IMG/VR virus record: IMGVR_UViG_3300036766_000934
Span: 1 to 47,155 of that record
DNA length: 47,155 nucleotides
Source of the DNA: a virus
Direction: 5' to 3' (one strand)
Shown piece by piece: positions 31,717 to 40,352 of the stretch (the first letter of the stretch is position 1; the number at the start of each line of letters is the position of its first letter). The notes beneath the pieces are model-generated. The model saw only the letters and a list, made by a program, of their open reading frames with translations. It had not been told where the DNA came from and ran no database searches. Made by a program: the position numbers and the translations under genes.

Positions 31717-32766
31717 TCAACCGGTCTTGAGCGCGGCCCTTGCTGCTTCCAGCATGGTTGTAGGCTTCGCCGTCGATCGGTTTGAAGCAGCATCCGTCAC
31801 CGCTTTTACCTCCCGCTTCCGTGGGACCAGCGCCTTGAAATCGGCGTTGATTTCCGCCAACGCCTTTTCGGCGATTTCGACGGCCTCGGCTGCGTTCGGG
31901 GGCGTGCCTCGCTCGTGGAGCGCGACTTTGATCGCCCGCATGACGTGCGGCTGCTTCAGTTTCCAGTCTGGATCCGCTTTTTCCTTGGAGGCTTCCCACC
32001 CGGAGACTTTTGCCCGAACCTCGTCGACCAGTTCGCGGTTCACCGTCTGTTGACGAAACTGCGTTTCACGCTCACTTGACCGGTTCGCCCGCTGCTCTGC
32101 GATCGCCGCATTGGTGCGGGCTTCCGCGAGTGCTTTGGCGTCCGGCGCCGTAATCAGACCCTTGTTGACTTTGTCCTGCAGGTCATCCGGCAGGATGTCC
32201 CCAAACATGCGTTGAAGCTGCTCGAAGACAGGTTTGATCTGATCGTACGCTTTGCGCGGGTCTTGCTTGAGATTCTTGCCGATTTCGAAGAGTTGGTTGA
32301 CCTCGTCGGGGACGAGACCCGCTTCCTGGACGAACCGAACAACTTTATCGAACTGTTCCGCCGCGGGGCGAAGGTGTTCGATCTCTCTGTCGCGTTCCGC
32401 CCGCTCTGCGAGCAGGCTGTCGATCCGCTTCTTCGTCTTCGGCTTAAGCCGGGAGAGTTCCTCTTCAGTCAGTTCGTCCGATTCCGCTTCCGGCTCGCCG
32501 CCTTCCTTGGCAGGCTCCTCGGTCTTGGCTTCGGACTTTGGATCCGGTTCGTCGGACTTGGGCGTTTTGTCCGTTTTAGGCGCCAACGCGGCCTTAACAG
32601 CCGCAAGCATGTCGCCTTTTTCGCCCTTGGCTTCAGGTTTACCTTCCGGCTTGCCTTCCACCTTGTCCGCGGGTGACGGTTCCGCAGGGGTATCTTTTAC
32701 GTCCTTGGTCTCAACTTCCCCTTTCGGGGCGTCTTCGACCTTATCGGTCGGTGACGATTCCGACAT
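31717..32766 (-). CDS. Capsid scaffolding protein
   Basis: 349 residues from ATG 32766, highly charged and predicted largely helical. The first 110 residues are Lys/Glu/Pro-rich and disordered (GKPEGKPEAKGEKGD, EPDPKSEAKTEEP), the centre is coiled coil (KKRIDSLLAERAERDREIEHLRP), and the C-terminus is basic (VPRKREVKAV, TTMLEAARAALKTG), as expected for a capsid-binding scaffold. Located between portal and capsid, the standard place. Confidence 0.8.
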   Translation of the reverse strand: MSESSPTDKVEDAPKGEVETKDVKDTPAEPSPADKVEGKPEGKPEAKGEKGDMLAAVKAALAPKTDKTPKSDEPDPKSEAKTEEPAKEGGEPEAESDELTEEELSRLKPKTKKRIDSLLAERAERDREIEHLRPAAEQFDKVVRFVQEAGLVPDEVNQLFEIGKNLKQDPRKAYDQIKPVFEQLQRMFGDILPDDLQDKVNKGLITAPDAKALAEARTNAAIAEQRANRSSERETQFRQQTVNRELVDEVRAKVSGWEASKEKADPDWKLKQPHVMRAIKVALHERGTPPNAAEAVEIAEKALAEINADFKALVPRKREVKAVTDAASNRSTAKPTTMLEAARAALKTG

Positions 32767-32794
32767 GCAGCGTCTTCCTCTCGATTAAAGAGGA

Positions 32795-32825
32795 CGCAAC
32801 ATTTGCACAAAAAGATACAATCTGT
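32795..32825 (-). promoter_or_regulatory. Possible late promoter / degenerate motif upstream of the scaffold gene
   Basis: On the minus strand TTGACA is followed by a T-rich spacer and TTGTGCAAATGTTG. The 14-base string TTGTGCAAATGTTG occurs again at 38795-38808 upstream of the terminase-region genes. The stretch 32767-32861 has no gene; this signal would start the scaffold-capsid transcript. Confidence 0.45.
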
Positions 32826-32861
32826 CAAACCGACGAAACTAAACGCCTCCGCCGCGCAAGA

Positions 32862-34970
32862 TCATTGCGCTGGCGCACCCGGAGCGGGCGCGGGAGCCGG
32901 ATAAGCCGGCTGCGCCCCCGGCTCGTTACCGCCGGGCTGCGGTTGATTGTTTCCGCCTTGCGGCCCCTGCGCGGCTGGTCCGCCAAGAGGCGGAGGCGGC
33001 GTTCCGGCCAGGGAATTGAGCGCCGCGATCGACGGCATCCCCTCGGCGACGCCTTCCTCGAGATCGATGTCGAGTAGATCGAGCGCCTTCTTGACAAACG
33101 GAATTGGGTTAACGCCGGGCAGTTGGATGAGGTACGGTGCCGCGCGTTCGAAGTCGGCCAGCTTCGCCGCCTTGTTTGGACGACCGCTCGACCCGGCTTC
33201 GATTTCCAGAAGCAGGTCTTTGACGATCTCTTCGCGAGTCGGCGCCTGCGCCGGCCAGACGGCACCAGGGCCGGCAATCTCACGCACGGTGTCGATCGAC
33301 AGTTCGAGAAGCATCAACTGACCCATGCCGCGGGCGAGCTGCGTGAGCATGGTGTCGAGATCGTCCACATTGTCGGCGCTCGCCGACATGCGGCTGTTCT
33401 CGGCGATGCTGGTTTCCGTCGCCGTGGCGCCGGAGACGCCGCCGAGATTGGCCTCCTGGGATCCGACGGCACGCATGATGTCCTGAAACACCGTCTCGGT
33501 CTCGTAGAGCGATGGATCGATGTTGGCGACCGGAACGCGCTGCAAGACCTTTTCGATGTCCTCCCCCGGCAGAAGCGCGGAAATTTCGATGATGGTGTGC
33601 GCCGGCGAAGTCGACAGCGCGTCCTTATCCACCTTCTCAAGTTTGCCCTTGACCGTCGCGTACCGCGGCCGCGCCGAAATACGATGCTCTCGCCTCCCCT
33701 GCCCCGCGCTGTTGTAATCGCGCTGCATGTGTCTCGCCATCCAGACGTCGGACGGCGGGAACAGTTGTTCCTCACTCTCGATTTCGTTAAACACGAGCGG
33801 AAACAGGGTCCAGAACCGCTCGATTTTCACGTCTGGCTCGTAAGGTTCTTTCAGGAAGTCGGAATAGCCTTCACAGACGGTCAAGCACTGGCCGTTACTC
33901 TTGTCCTGAATTTCCCAAATGCAGGCTTCCTCTACCTTCTGGCCATCGGCCTTGACGCCCTCATCGGGCGTGTATGCCTTGAATTGCCCCGTCTTGAGGC
34001 TGACGCCGTAAGTCTCCTGGACATCGTCAGGTTCCATGTGAAATTCATGCGTCACCCACCGGGCGCCGGTGAACGTCTTTAGGTGCCGACACCGCTTGTC
34101 GGGGGTGATGTCGGTGGCCCGCGGAAACGACAGAGTCGGCCCCTCTCGAGCAATGATCTCGACCTTTTGCTGCAGGTCAGCCACCAGAAGGCGCAATTCC
34201 TCTGCCTTGGCGCTCTCCTTCTCAACATCCCCGGCCTTCATCTGCGCCATCAGGACTTCGATGCGCGCGATCTGATCGGTGGCGTCGGCGATACGCCCTT
34301 CGATGTCAGCGTCCTTCTTCAGTTGCCGCTGAAAACCTAGTTGAATATACGACACACCGCATACCTTGGCGCGGCGAACCATTCCCTTGATCTGCTCCTT
34401 GTAGCCGTTGTCCTGCTCATCAAGATAGTGCGCGAACAGCAGCTCCATCGTCTTCGCAAGACGGTCGTACATCAAAAGCTGCTGCTTGGCTTGCTGTACC
34501 TCCTGCAGCAGCGCAATCGCTTGCGGATCGATCGGCGCGGGAACAAGCGCGCCGGACAGCGGGTCGACGATCGGCGGTGCAATTTGTGCCTGCTGGACCG
34601 CCATCTCCGCCTGTTGAAGGCTTTGCGGATCCCCGTCCCAAATCTGATAGAGCAGCTTTTGCTTCTTCTTGGCAACGGACTTCGGATTCCTGGCGTAAAG
34701 CGTCGCAACGGCCTGATTGATGTGCCGATTGATAACCGGCACGATGTAATTCTCGTTGTCGACCCACTCCTTCTCGTCGGTCCCGTCAGCTGCGATCTTC
34801 ATGCACGTCCGCATCCGCTTAAAAGCGGGTTCGAAGTGCTTCTTGTCAGCCTTGACCCGCGCGATCCACTTCTTGACGAGCGCGGCACGCGCCGGATCGA
34901 CCTCTTTGTCGTCGACCGTCACCGAGTTCGGGGCGTTCGTTTCCGAGGTTTCGCTTACGTAATCAGACAT
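32862..34970 (-). CDS. Portal protein
   Basis: 702 residues from ATG 34970. Recognisable parts are RMRTCMKIAADGTDEKEWVD, NENYIVPVINRHINQAVATLYARNPK near the N-terminus, a helical stem region in the middle, a loop ending LPGEDIEKVLQRVPVANIDP, and VGSQEANLGGVSGATATETSIAENSRMS, typical for podophage portals. A 60-residue coiled coil (QIARIEVLMAQMKAGDVEKESA) and a Pro/Gly/Gln-rich tail are added. It forms the dodecameric DNA gate at one capsid vertex. Confidence 0.85.
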   Translation of the reverse strand: MSDYVSETSETNAPNSVTVDDKEVDPARAALVKKWIARVKADKKHFEPAFKRMRTCMKIAADGTDEKEWVDNENYIVPVINRHINQAVATLYARNPKSVAKKKQKLLYQIWDGDPQSLQQAEMAVQQAQIAPPIVDPLSGALVPAPIDPQAIALLQEVQQAKQQLLMYDRLAKTMELLFAHYLDEQDNGYKEQIKGMVRRAKVCGVSYIQLGFQRQLKKDADIEGRIADATDQIARIEVLMAQMKAGDVEKESAKAEELRLLVADLQQKVEIIAREGPTLSFPRATDITPDKRCRHLKTFTGARWVTHEFHMEPDDVQETYGVSLKTGQFKAYTPDEGVKADGQKVEEACIWEIQDKSNGQCLTVCEGYSDFLKEPYEPDVKIERFWTLFPLVFNEIESEEQLFPPSDVWMARHMQRDYNSAGQGRREHRISARPRYATVKGKLEKVDKDALSTSPAHTIIEISALLPGEDIEKVLQRVPVANIDPSLYETETVFQDIMRAVGSQEANLGGVSGATATETSIAENSRMSASADNVDDLDTMLTQLARGMGQLMLLELSIDTVREIAGPGAVWPAQAPTREEIVKDLLLEIEAGSSGRPNKAAKLADFERAAPYLIQLPGVNPIPFVKKALDLLDIDLEEGVAEGMPSIAALNSLAGTPPPPLGGPAAQGPQGGNNQPQPGGNEPGAQPAYPAPAPAPGAPAQ

Positions 34971-34973
34971 TTT

Positions 34974-35456
34974 CTATATTTCCGACAGTTTGGACGCGCG
35001 AAGATACGCCGCGCCCCGCTCTAGAGTTTTAGGGTTATCCTTGGCCAAACCCAAAATCACGTTACACGGATGGCTCAGAATACCACGAACCCTCTTAGTG
35101 TTGTGGCAGTGATCCGTGTTCCACCCGTTCACTCCTTTCGGCTCGTCTGAACCACAGCACGCGCAGACTCGCCCCTGCGCCTCAAACATCGCGTCCCACT
35201 GGTCTTCCGTGAGACCGTAAAACTTCTTGAGCCAATGACGCCGGTTGAGCGCGCGATGCTTATCAGGATTAGCTTTCTTCCAACGCTTTTGGTACGCATA
35301 TCTTTCTTCGCGATTAGCCTTCGCCCGCGCGCGACCGTCTGCAATCACTTTCTCACGATTAGCCGCATACCACATCCTGCCCCGTTCGCGCTGCCGCTCT
35401 CGGTTCTTGACGTACCACTCACGCTGATACGCTCGCTTTTCTTCTTGCGACTTCAC
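34974..35456 (-). CDS. HNH endonuclease VII-like homing endonuclease, second copy
   Basis: 160 residues from GTG 35456, which overlaps the terminase stop; longer versions to 35522 read into the terminase gene and are rejected. The long N-terminus is basic coiled coil (KRAYQREWYVKNRERQRERGR, repeated 'KANRE..YAYQK' pieces), typical of DNA-binding extensions in this group. The nuclease part has VCACCGSDEP, WNTDHCHNTKRVRGILSHPCNVILG with active DH. It sits between terminase and portal, a favoured homing target in phages. Confidence 0.85.
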   Translation of the reverse strand: MKSQEEKRAYQREWYVKNRERQRERGRMWYAANREKVIADGRARAKANREERYAYQKRWKKANPDKHRALNRRHWLKKFYGLTEDQWDAMFEAQGRVCACCGSDEPKGVNGWNTDHCHNTKRVRGILSHPCNVILGLAKDNPKTLERGAAYLRASKLSEI

Positions 35457-37114
35457 CACCCTGCAATCGCCTTCTTCGATGCGTCGCGACGAGCCTTTGC
35501 TCGCGATTGAGCCAGTATCCATTGGATACTGCCGACCGCCACAACCTTGTCGTCTACCATCGGTTCTTTTTCGCCGGAGATTTCCTTCGTCAAACCTTGC
35601 CCGATGTGAGCGAGGACGTCCACAAAATCGTCATGAGTGCCGAACGGAAATTGAAGAATCTGTTTCCTAGCAGCAGGCCACCACGGAGCGAATGCCGGAA
35701 AGAAAACCTTCTTCATTGACATACGTCCTTGGATTGATCGAGCGCGCGTCCGCTTGTCTTTCGATGGCACCACCGGGTCAATCGTGATGTACGTACCGGT
35801 TTCATTCATGCGGCGGTACAAAAATGGCCCGAAGCTCTTACTTATGAGGTCCGACTCCATCCAGAAAATAAGCGGCTTGTGCGTTTTAAACTGGTACAAA
35901 AGCTCGTCCACGGTGCGCAGGGTATCCATCCTGTCGATCACCCAATCCGGGCGAATCCAGATGTTATCTTCACTGTCGATCTCGACGCAGCCAATCACCG
36001 TCGAGTCGGCTTTCTCCTTTGTCGAGACCGCATGATCGGAAGCGCCATATGTTCTGGTGTGCTTCGGGATGTCATCGATCGAATGGTATTCTTGAATCCA
36101 CTCGGCCTTGAAGAAATCGCCATCCTCCGGCGCCGGCTGACCCATGCGCAGCGCGCCGAAGCCGCGCTTGTCGAGCTGCTTCTGCCGAGCCAAAAAGGGA
36201 AAGTCGAATTCTTCCGGCCACAACGTCGCGATCGGTTTCGACCCAAACTGCTCAATCACCAGCGGGTCGGTCTGCACCTCGAGCGAAAGTCCAAGCGCCT
36301 TCGCCAGATCGGGATCCTCGATAACCGCCGGCAGATTGATATACGTCCACTCGCTCGCGACGCCACGATAACGCTTGTTGCGCTCCGGGTGGTCGGGGTC
36401 GCAGAGCCGACCAATCAAATCGTCCTCCGACCACCGGGTGTGAACGACGACGATCGCGCCGCGCTTCCTGATGCGGGTGTTGACAACCTTGGTGAACCAG
36501 TTCCAGACACGCTCGCGGTACGCCTCAGACTGCGCGTCGTCGTCGTTGCGAATCGGGTCGTCGATCAGGAACACGTCCGCCGGCTTGCCGGTACCGGAAC
36601 CGCCAACGCCTATAAACGCGGTCTTGCCGCCGAGCGTCGTGATGAGTTCGGACTTGTTGGCGCCGCCACGGCGCAGTTTGTGGTTTGGAAACACCTGCCG
36701 GTGAAAATTGGCGTTAACCAGGGAACGCACGTCGTCGCCAAACGTGTTGGCGAAGTCCTGGTTGTAGGCGCCAACCATGATGTTCATGCGCGGATTACGA
36801 CCCTGCATCCACGCCGGACCGGCGCGCGTAAGCACCTGCGATTTCCCGTACTGCGGCCCAATCGAAATGGCGACGCGCTTCATCTCGCGCTTGTCGACCT
36901 TCTGCATGATCTGGCAAAGCAACTTCGCCTGCGGCGTCGGCTGGTAGAGCGACAGTTCCGCGTCGTCCGGGTCGTTGGGATCCGGCATGGATAGCGCGCA
37001 ATATTGCAGCAGGTCGTCGTGGGCGCGTTGAACGGCGTCGAGCCGCCGTGCGGCTTTCAGAAGATGCTTGCGCTGCGCGATGTCCGCGCGCAGTTTGTCG
37101 TCGATATCCGTCAC
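35453..37114 (-). CDS. terL: Terminase large subunit
   Basis: 553 residues from GTG 37114. The ATPase part has a Walker A variant SIGPQYGKSQ (86-92) and Walker B FLIDDP (D185, D186) after GVGGSGTGKPADV; the coupling motif and HTRWSEDD follow. The nuclease part has GASDHA, ESDLIS and FPFGTHDDFVDVLAHIGQG, with the acidic residues of the RNase H-like fold. It pumps DNA into the capsid and cuts it. The sequence resembles T7/P22-independent podophage terminases with a 'phage uncharacterized protein' type C-terminus. The putative small subunit is far away at 45277. Confidence 0.93.
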   Translation of the reverse strand: MTDIDDKLRADIAQRKHLLKAARRLDAVQRAHDDLLQYCALSMPDPNDPDDAELSLYQPTPQAKLLCQIMQKVDKREMKRVAISIGPQYGKSQVLTRAGPAWMQGRNPRMNIMVGAYNQDFANTFGDDVRSLVNANFHRQVFPNHKLRRGGANKSELITTLGGKTAFIGVGGSGTGKPADVFLIDDPIRNDDDAQSEAYRERVWNWFTKVVNTRIRKRGAIVVVHTRWSEDDLIGRLCDPDHPERNKRYRGVASEWTYINLPAVIEDPDLAKALGLSLEVQTDPLVIEQFGSKPIATLWPEEFDFPFLARQKQLDKRGFGALRMGQPAPEDGDFFKAEWIQEYHSIDDIPKHTRTYGASDHAVSTKEKADSTVIGCVEIDSEDNIWIRPDWVIDRMDTLRTVDELLYQFKTHKPLIFWMESDLISKSFGPFLYRRMNETGTYITIDPVVPSKDKRTRARSIQGRMSMKKVFFPAFAPWWPAARKQILQFPFGTHDDFVDVLAHIGQGLTKEISGEKEPMVDDKVVAVGSIQWILAQSRAKARRDASKKAIAGW

Positions 37115-37297
37115 TTAATCGCCCGGCATGACAATGGGTTCTTGAAGCCCGTCCATAAATCGCTTTGTAACTTCCCAAACAAATTCCCTGTCCATCAGAC
37201 CAGCGTCAACGGACCTGACGTGCCGGGCCAAGATGGACGCCAGACGAACTCGCTGCGCCAGACGCAACTCTTGAACGGCTGTTCTCAGTTCGGTCAT
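37115..37297 (-). CDS. Small protein next to the terminase
   Basis: 60 residues from ATG 37297, entirely helical (LRTAVQELRLAQRVRLASILARH, EFVWEVTKRFMDGLQEP). Its stop overlaps the terminase start and its start overlaps the metallophosphoesterase stop, so it is part of the packaging operon. It could be a small accessory of the terminase; no family recognised. Confidence 0.55.
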   Translation of the reverse strand: MTELRTAVQELRLAQRVRLASILARHVRSVDAGLMDREFVWEVTKRFMDGLQEPIVMPGD

Positions 37298-38517
37298 GCC
37301 GCCTCGTCCAGAATGGCGGTTCGCACCCGACCGATTTCGCCGAAGTCCCGGTGGTAGGTGATCGCCTGCAACGACCGGCCGGACAGATAACCCTTACCGA
37401 AATGCCATGCATCAAGGGGGATCGGCGCCTGATGCGTCTCACAGATAACGCCCTCGTCCTCCGTCGCCGTCTTAGCGGAGTGGTGCAGATGGAATCCGTG
37501 GCAATAGCGGAACTTCGTCGCGCCCCAATCCTCGGCACGACGGTGCGCCATGATCGACGGCATCTTCCCGATCTTGACGGTATGGCCGTGCGTGGCGCCC
37601 AACAGCACTTTGCCAAAGCGGAACCAAAAGAACAGGCTCGGATCCACGTCAACAGTGACGCGCGGCTCGTCGCGGAACCAGGCCAACAGAAAATAACCAA
37701 TCGCCACCGACGTGTCCTCGTCGTGATTGCCGGGCAGGATGCGCACGGTGACATGCCGGTGCCGGGCGAGCGCGGAATATATCGTGCGAACCGCCATGCG
37801 GGTGATCGTCTGCAGCACCTTCGGATAGCGCCCGTCGACGTCCTGCGGCGTACCGGCCGTCGTTTCGTTGAGCTGGCTGTCGCTATGCATCAGATCGCCG
37901 CCGCCAAGTACGATCGCTTCCGCCGACGCCGGCGAGCGGACGATGACGTCCCTAATGCCGTTACCGATCACTCGTTCGGCGATTTTCAAGTCCCAATTCT
38001 GCTCAACCTCCGACGCCCAGGCAAACATTCCAACGTGCCAGTCGTTCACCGGAATCAGCGTCAGAAGATCGGTGTCGATCGCCTTCGGAGCTTTGATCGA
38101 CTTCGCCGGTTTGACGTCGACGAACGCGTTCTTGATCCACTCAACCAAAGTGGTCGGGTCGAACACGCCCTCTTTCGTCTTGACCCACTTAACGATCTCG
38201 CGCCCGTCGGGATCGAGAAGCGCCGACACGCCCCTGATGACGTGACCGTTCGGCACGACAAACTCCCCGCCGCGGTCCTGTCTTTGCTGAATGCTCCGGC
38301 CAGCGGGGCCGTCCGTCACCTGCGAGATGCGGAACCCCGGCATCGCCGGCGCCACATCGAGCAGCATCCCGCGTTCCGCCGCCCGACGAAGACGGTTTGC
38401 GAGTGTCCCTCGCGGGATTCCTAACTGTCCGGCCGCAAGGGTCTGGTTGCCGCCTGCCTCCAAATACGCCTTGGCGGCTTTCGCCGCGAGGTCGTCAGAC
38501 AGTGGGAGACTTGACAC
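37294..38517 (-). CDS. Helix-turn-helix / calcineurin-like metallophosphoesterase fusion
   Basis: 407 residues from GTG 38517. Residues 10-50 are a helix-turn-helix of terminase small subunit or Fis/resolvase type (AAKAYLEAGGNQTLAAGQLG, PRGTLANRLRRA). From about residue 150 comes a metallophosphoesterase: DWH (D159, H161), GGGDLMHSD (D208, H211), LPGNHDE (N264-D266) and THGH (H310, H312), all metal ligands of the calcineurin-like fold. Related fusions precede terL in podophages and are sometimes called phosphoesterase or oxidoreductase. A DNA-binding nuclease or phosphatase role in packaging is an inference. Confidence 0.8.
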   Translation of the reverse strand: MSSLPLSDDLAAKAAKAYLEAGGNQTLAAGQLGIPRGTLANRLRRAAERGMLLDVAPAMPGFRISQVTDGPAGRSIQQRQDRGGEFVVPNGHVIRGVSALLDPDGREIVKWVKTKEGVFDPTTLVEWIKNAFVDVKPAKSIKAPKAIDTDLLTLIPVNDWHVGMFAWASEVEQNWDLKIAERVIGNGIRDVIVRSPASAEAIVLGGGDLMHSDSQLNETTAGTPQDVDGRYPKVLQTITRMAVRTIYSALARHRHVTVRILPGNHDEDTSVAIGYFLLAWFRDEPRVTVDVDPSLFFWFRFGKVLLGATHGHTVKIGKMPSIMAHRRAEDWGATKFRYCHGFHLHHSAKTATEDEGVICETHQAPIPLDAWHFGKGYLSGRSLQAITYHRDFGEIGRVRTAILDEAA

Positions 38518-38799
38518 TCAGCTGTTTCCCCGCACCGCGTCGTACAACCGATCGAACTGCTTCATAATCCGTTCCTCCAAGTCCTTGATGACCGAGAAAG
38601 TCACGTATTCACGCGCAGCACGTTCCCTGAATTCGCTGATTTCGATGTGAGCGTCATCCGCCCGCTTCTTGGCTTCGTCCGCCATTACCGCGTTGGCTTT
38701 CGACCGGCCTTCGGCGCGCACCGCCCAGGCGACGATGCCAACGCCGGCGGAGAGAAAGGCAAGAATGACGTACGCGGCATTCCAGTCGACAGTCAACAT
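38518..38799 (-). CDS. Membrane-anchored coiled-coil protein
   Basis: 93 residues from ATG 38799, or 95 from GTG 38805. One membrane helix (AAYVILAFLSAGVGIVAWAV) is followed by a charged coiled coil (MADEAKKRADDAHIEISEFRERAA, LEERIMKQFDRLYDA). The plan resembles i-spanin or DUF1515-like phage membrane proteins. No ribosome site precedes either start; instead the dispersed motif ends two or three bases before the ATG. Confidence 0.55.
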   Translation of the reverse strand: MLTVDWNAAYVILAFLSAGVGIVAWAVRAEGRSKANAVMADEAKKRADDAHIEISEFRERAAREYVTFSVIKDLEERIMKQFDRLYDAVRGNS

Positions 38800-38800
38800 T

Positions 38801-38816
38801 TGCACAACTTTAGACA
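38801..38816 (-). promoter_or_regulatory. Exact copy of GTCTRA-N3-TGTGC at the start of the packaging operon
   Basis: On the minus strand TGTCTAAAGTTGTGCA, immediately followed by AATG, the start of the membrane protein gene. The same arrangement recurs at 41840. Upstream TTGACC and TTGATC are possible -35 elements. A protein bound here would block the packaging/terminase operon. Confidence 0.55.
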
Positions 38817-38940
38817 GATCAAGTGGTTGAGGTCAAATCTCACACCCATTCTTCCTGACCGATGTGGTCGCTACCCGAATGAAATCTTGGCCGGAGGCAG
38901 AGGTTTTCATCGGCAGGACGCTCCAAAAAATACGTCCTAC

Positions 38941-38993
38941 CTTTCTAGGTGCGAGGGCTTAACACACGGCTAGAAAGAGCGGCCTACGGCCGC
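38941..38993. other. Stem-loop structures in a gene-free stretch
   Basis: CTTTCTAG (38941-38948) pairs with CTAGAAAG (38970-38977), with GTG and CAC inside, and is followed by GCGGCC-TAC-GGCCGC (38979-38993). The region 38806-39048 has no gene I can support. It follows the stop of the leftward fibre-associated gene and could be a terminator without a T tract, or a small structured RNA. Confidence 0.4.
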
Positions 38994-39048
38994 CGCGATG
39001 ATGCTGGCGTGGGGCATGACAACTCCGGGATGGTGGACTAAGACAAAA

Positions 39049-39969
39049 CTAACCGGCGTCATAAGCTTGTGACGGCGGCGTGAAGTCCGTCGTCCACCGG
39101 GCGATGTCTTTGGAGACTCGCACTTCATCTATCCATCCATTGAGATACTTATCAGCCGCATTAAAATGGCCTTTGCCGAAATCAAGAGTTGCGGATAAGT
39201 CGGGTAGCGTGCCAATCGCTGTAAGTGTCGTTAAACTATATGCAATACCATCTTTATATATTGCCAATGACGAACCGTTGCGAACAACTGCAAGATGATA
39301 CCATGTGTTGGCTGATAACCCCGGTGTTGCCGTATAATGGGCGACGTACGAACCAGCAGAGAGGGCATAGAATGTAAGCGAGCCGGTATCGACATTAAGT
39401 TCCATCCTGTTCGAGTCACTCACATATTGTTGAAATATTGCAATATCTGTTGGTATACTGGGGAGGCGTATCCAAAAATCTATTGTGAAATTTCCGCTCC
39501 CGAATGCCCAATCAGCGCTATCGGGAGTGCTTAGATAATCGCCAGTCCCATCAAACAACGCACTGGCTCCACCAAATTTGCTCTGCGCCGTATCGATCTG
39601 TGCGTTGCCATTGGCAGTGACCGTCTTTGCACCCGCCGAACTGTCGGTGAAGGCGGTCGAAGCGTCTGCGCCATCGCAGTGGAGGAGCAGCTTTGTGAAG
39701 GCGTCGTTGCCGCCGATGCCACCTCCCACCCCAAACCCGATGAGCTGATTAACCATCAGCATCGCCAGAGTGGGCGGAAACTTCACCACGAAAGCGTTGG
39801 CGACCTGTTCCTTGGTCAGCACGCCGCGACGGAGTAGATCGGCAAGTGCCGCGCGCCGTTCCTGCCGCGACGCCGGCAAGTAGCCCGGAGTGAGCAGCCG
39901 CGCGTCGACCGGCCGGATGATCGCCGGCCGCGGCGGGAAACAGATCGGGGGAAGGTCGGCGGGAAACAT
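39049..39969 (-). CDS. Tail-associated adhesin with a LamG/concanavalin-like domain
   Basis: 306 residues from ATG 39969; the ATG overlaps the preceding stop. Residues 1-95 contain CFPPRPAIIRP and helical packing segments (RRAALADLLRRGVLTKEQVANAF). From about 110 to the end runs a LamG-3 type lectin domain: LLLHCDGADASTAFTDSS, FGGASALFDGTGDYLSTPDS, NFTIDFWIRLP, NTWYHLAVVRNGSSLAIYKDG, LNGWIDEVRVSKDIARW. It probably binds host sugars. GC content over 39100-39500 is visibly lower than the surroundings, consistent with an acquired receptor-binding domain. Confidence 0.78.
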   Translation of the reverse strand: MFPADLPPICFPPRPAIIRPVDARLLTPGYLPASRQERRAALADLLRRGVLTKEQVANAFVVKFPPTLAMLMVNQLIGFGVGGGIGGNDAFTKLLLHCDGADASTAFTDSSAGAKTVTANGNAQIDTAQSKFGGASALFDGTGDYLSTPDSADWAFGSGNFTIDFWIRLPSIPTDIAIFQQYVSDSNRMELNVDTGSLTFYALSAGSYVAHYTATPGLSANTWYHLAVVRNGSSLAIYKDGIAYSLTTLTAIGTLPDLSATLDFGKGHFNAADKYLNGWIDEVRVSKDIARWTTDFTPPSQAYDAG

Positions 39970-40352
39970 CAGAGTCGCGCCTTCAACGCCGCGCGGAATT
40001 GAGCCGCCGTGATCGCGGCCTTGCCTTCCAGCGCCCGCAGCCGGTTTTCGTGATCGAACAAAACCTTGAAGGCAAGCACATCGAAGCGGTCGAGTGTGGA
40101 TTCCTTCTCGGCGTCGATACCGGCGGCCAGTTCGGGCGCCGTCTTGTCCCTCATCGTCCACACCCGCGTCACCCGCGCCGCCTCGACGGTGACGACCGGG
40201 CCAGTCTGGACTTGCGTCGCCGGATCGAACGGCGGGTTTGTTTCTTCGACGGGCAACCAGCGCCAACCGGGCTTGGTCTGCACGGTTGGATCGATATTCG
40301 ATGCGAAGCGGTCGATCACATCGACTGACGAGACGAGGGCGTGTTCAGTCAT
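39969..40352 (-). CDS. Tail fibre assembly/accessory protein
   Basis: 127 residues from ATG 40352. KPGWRWLPVEETNPPFDPATQ and VVTVEAARVTRVWTMRDKT are typical of small phage tail assembly proteins in the XkdW/DUF4376-like style, followed by a helical half (AELAAGIDAEKES, RLRALEGKAAITAAQF). It sits between the fibre and the lectin-domain protein with overlapping start/stop codons, suggesting a chaperone or connector. A longer frame to 40472 reads into the fibre gene and is rejected. Confidence 0.65.
   Translation of the reverse strand: MTEHALVSSVDVIDRFASNIDPTVQTKPGWRWLPVEETNPPFDPATQVQTGPVVTVEAARVTRVWTMRDKTAPELAAGIDAEKESTLDRFDVLAFKVLFDHENRLRALEGKAAITAAQFRAALKARL

Noticed and set aside
33123-34082. 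A 319-residue plus-strand frame opposite the portal gene
   Set aside because: Antisense shadow without recognisable features or initiation signals.
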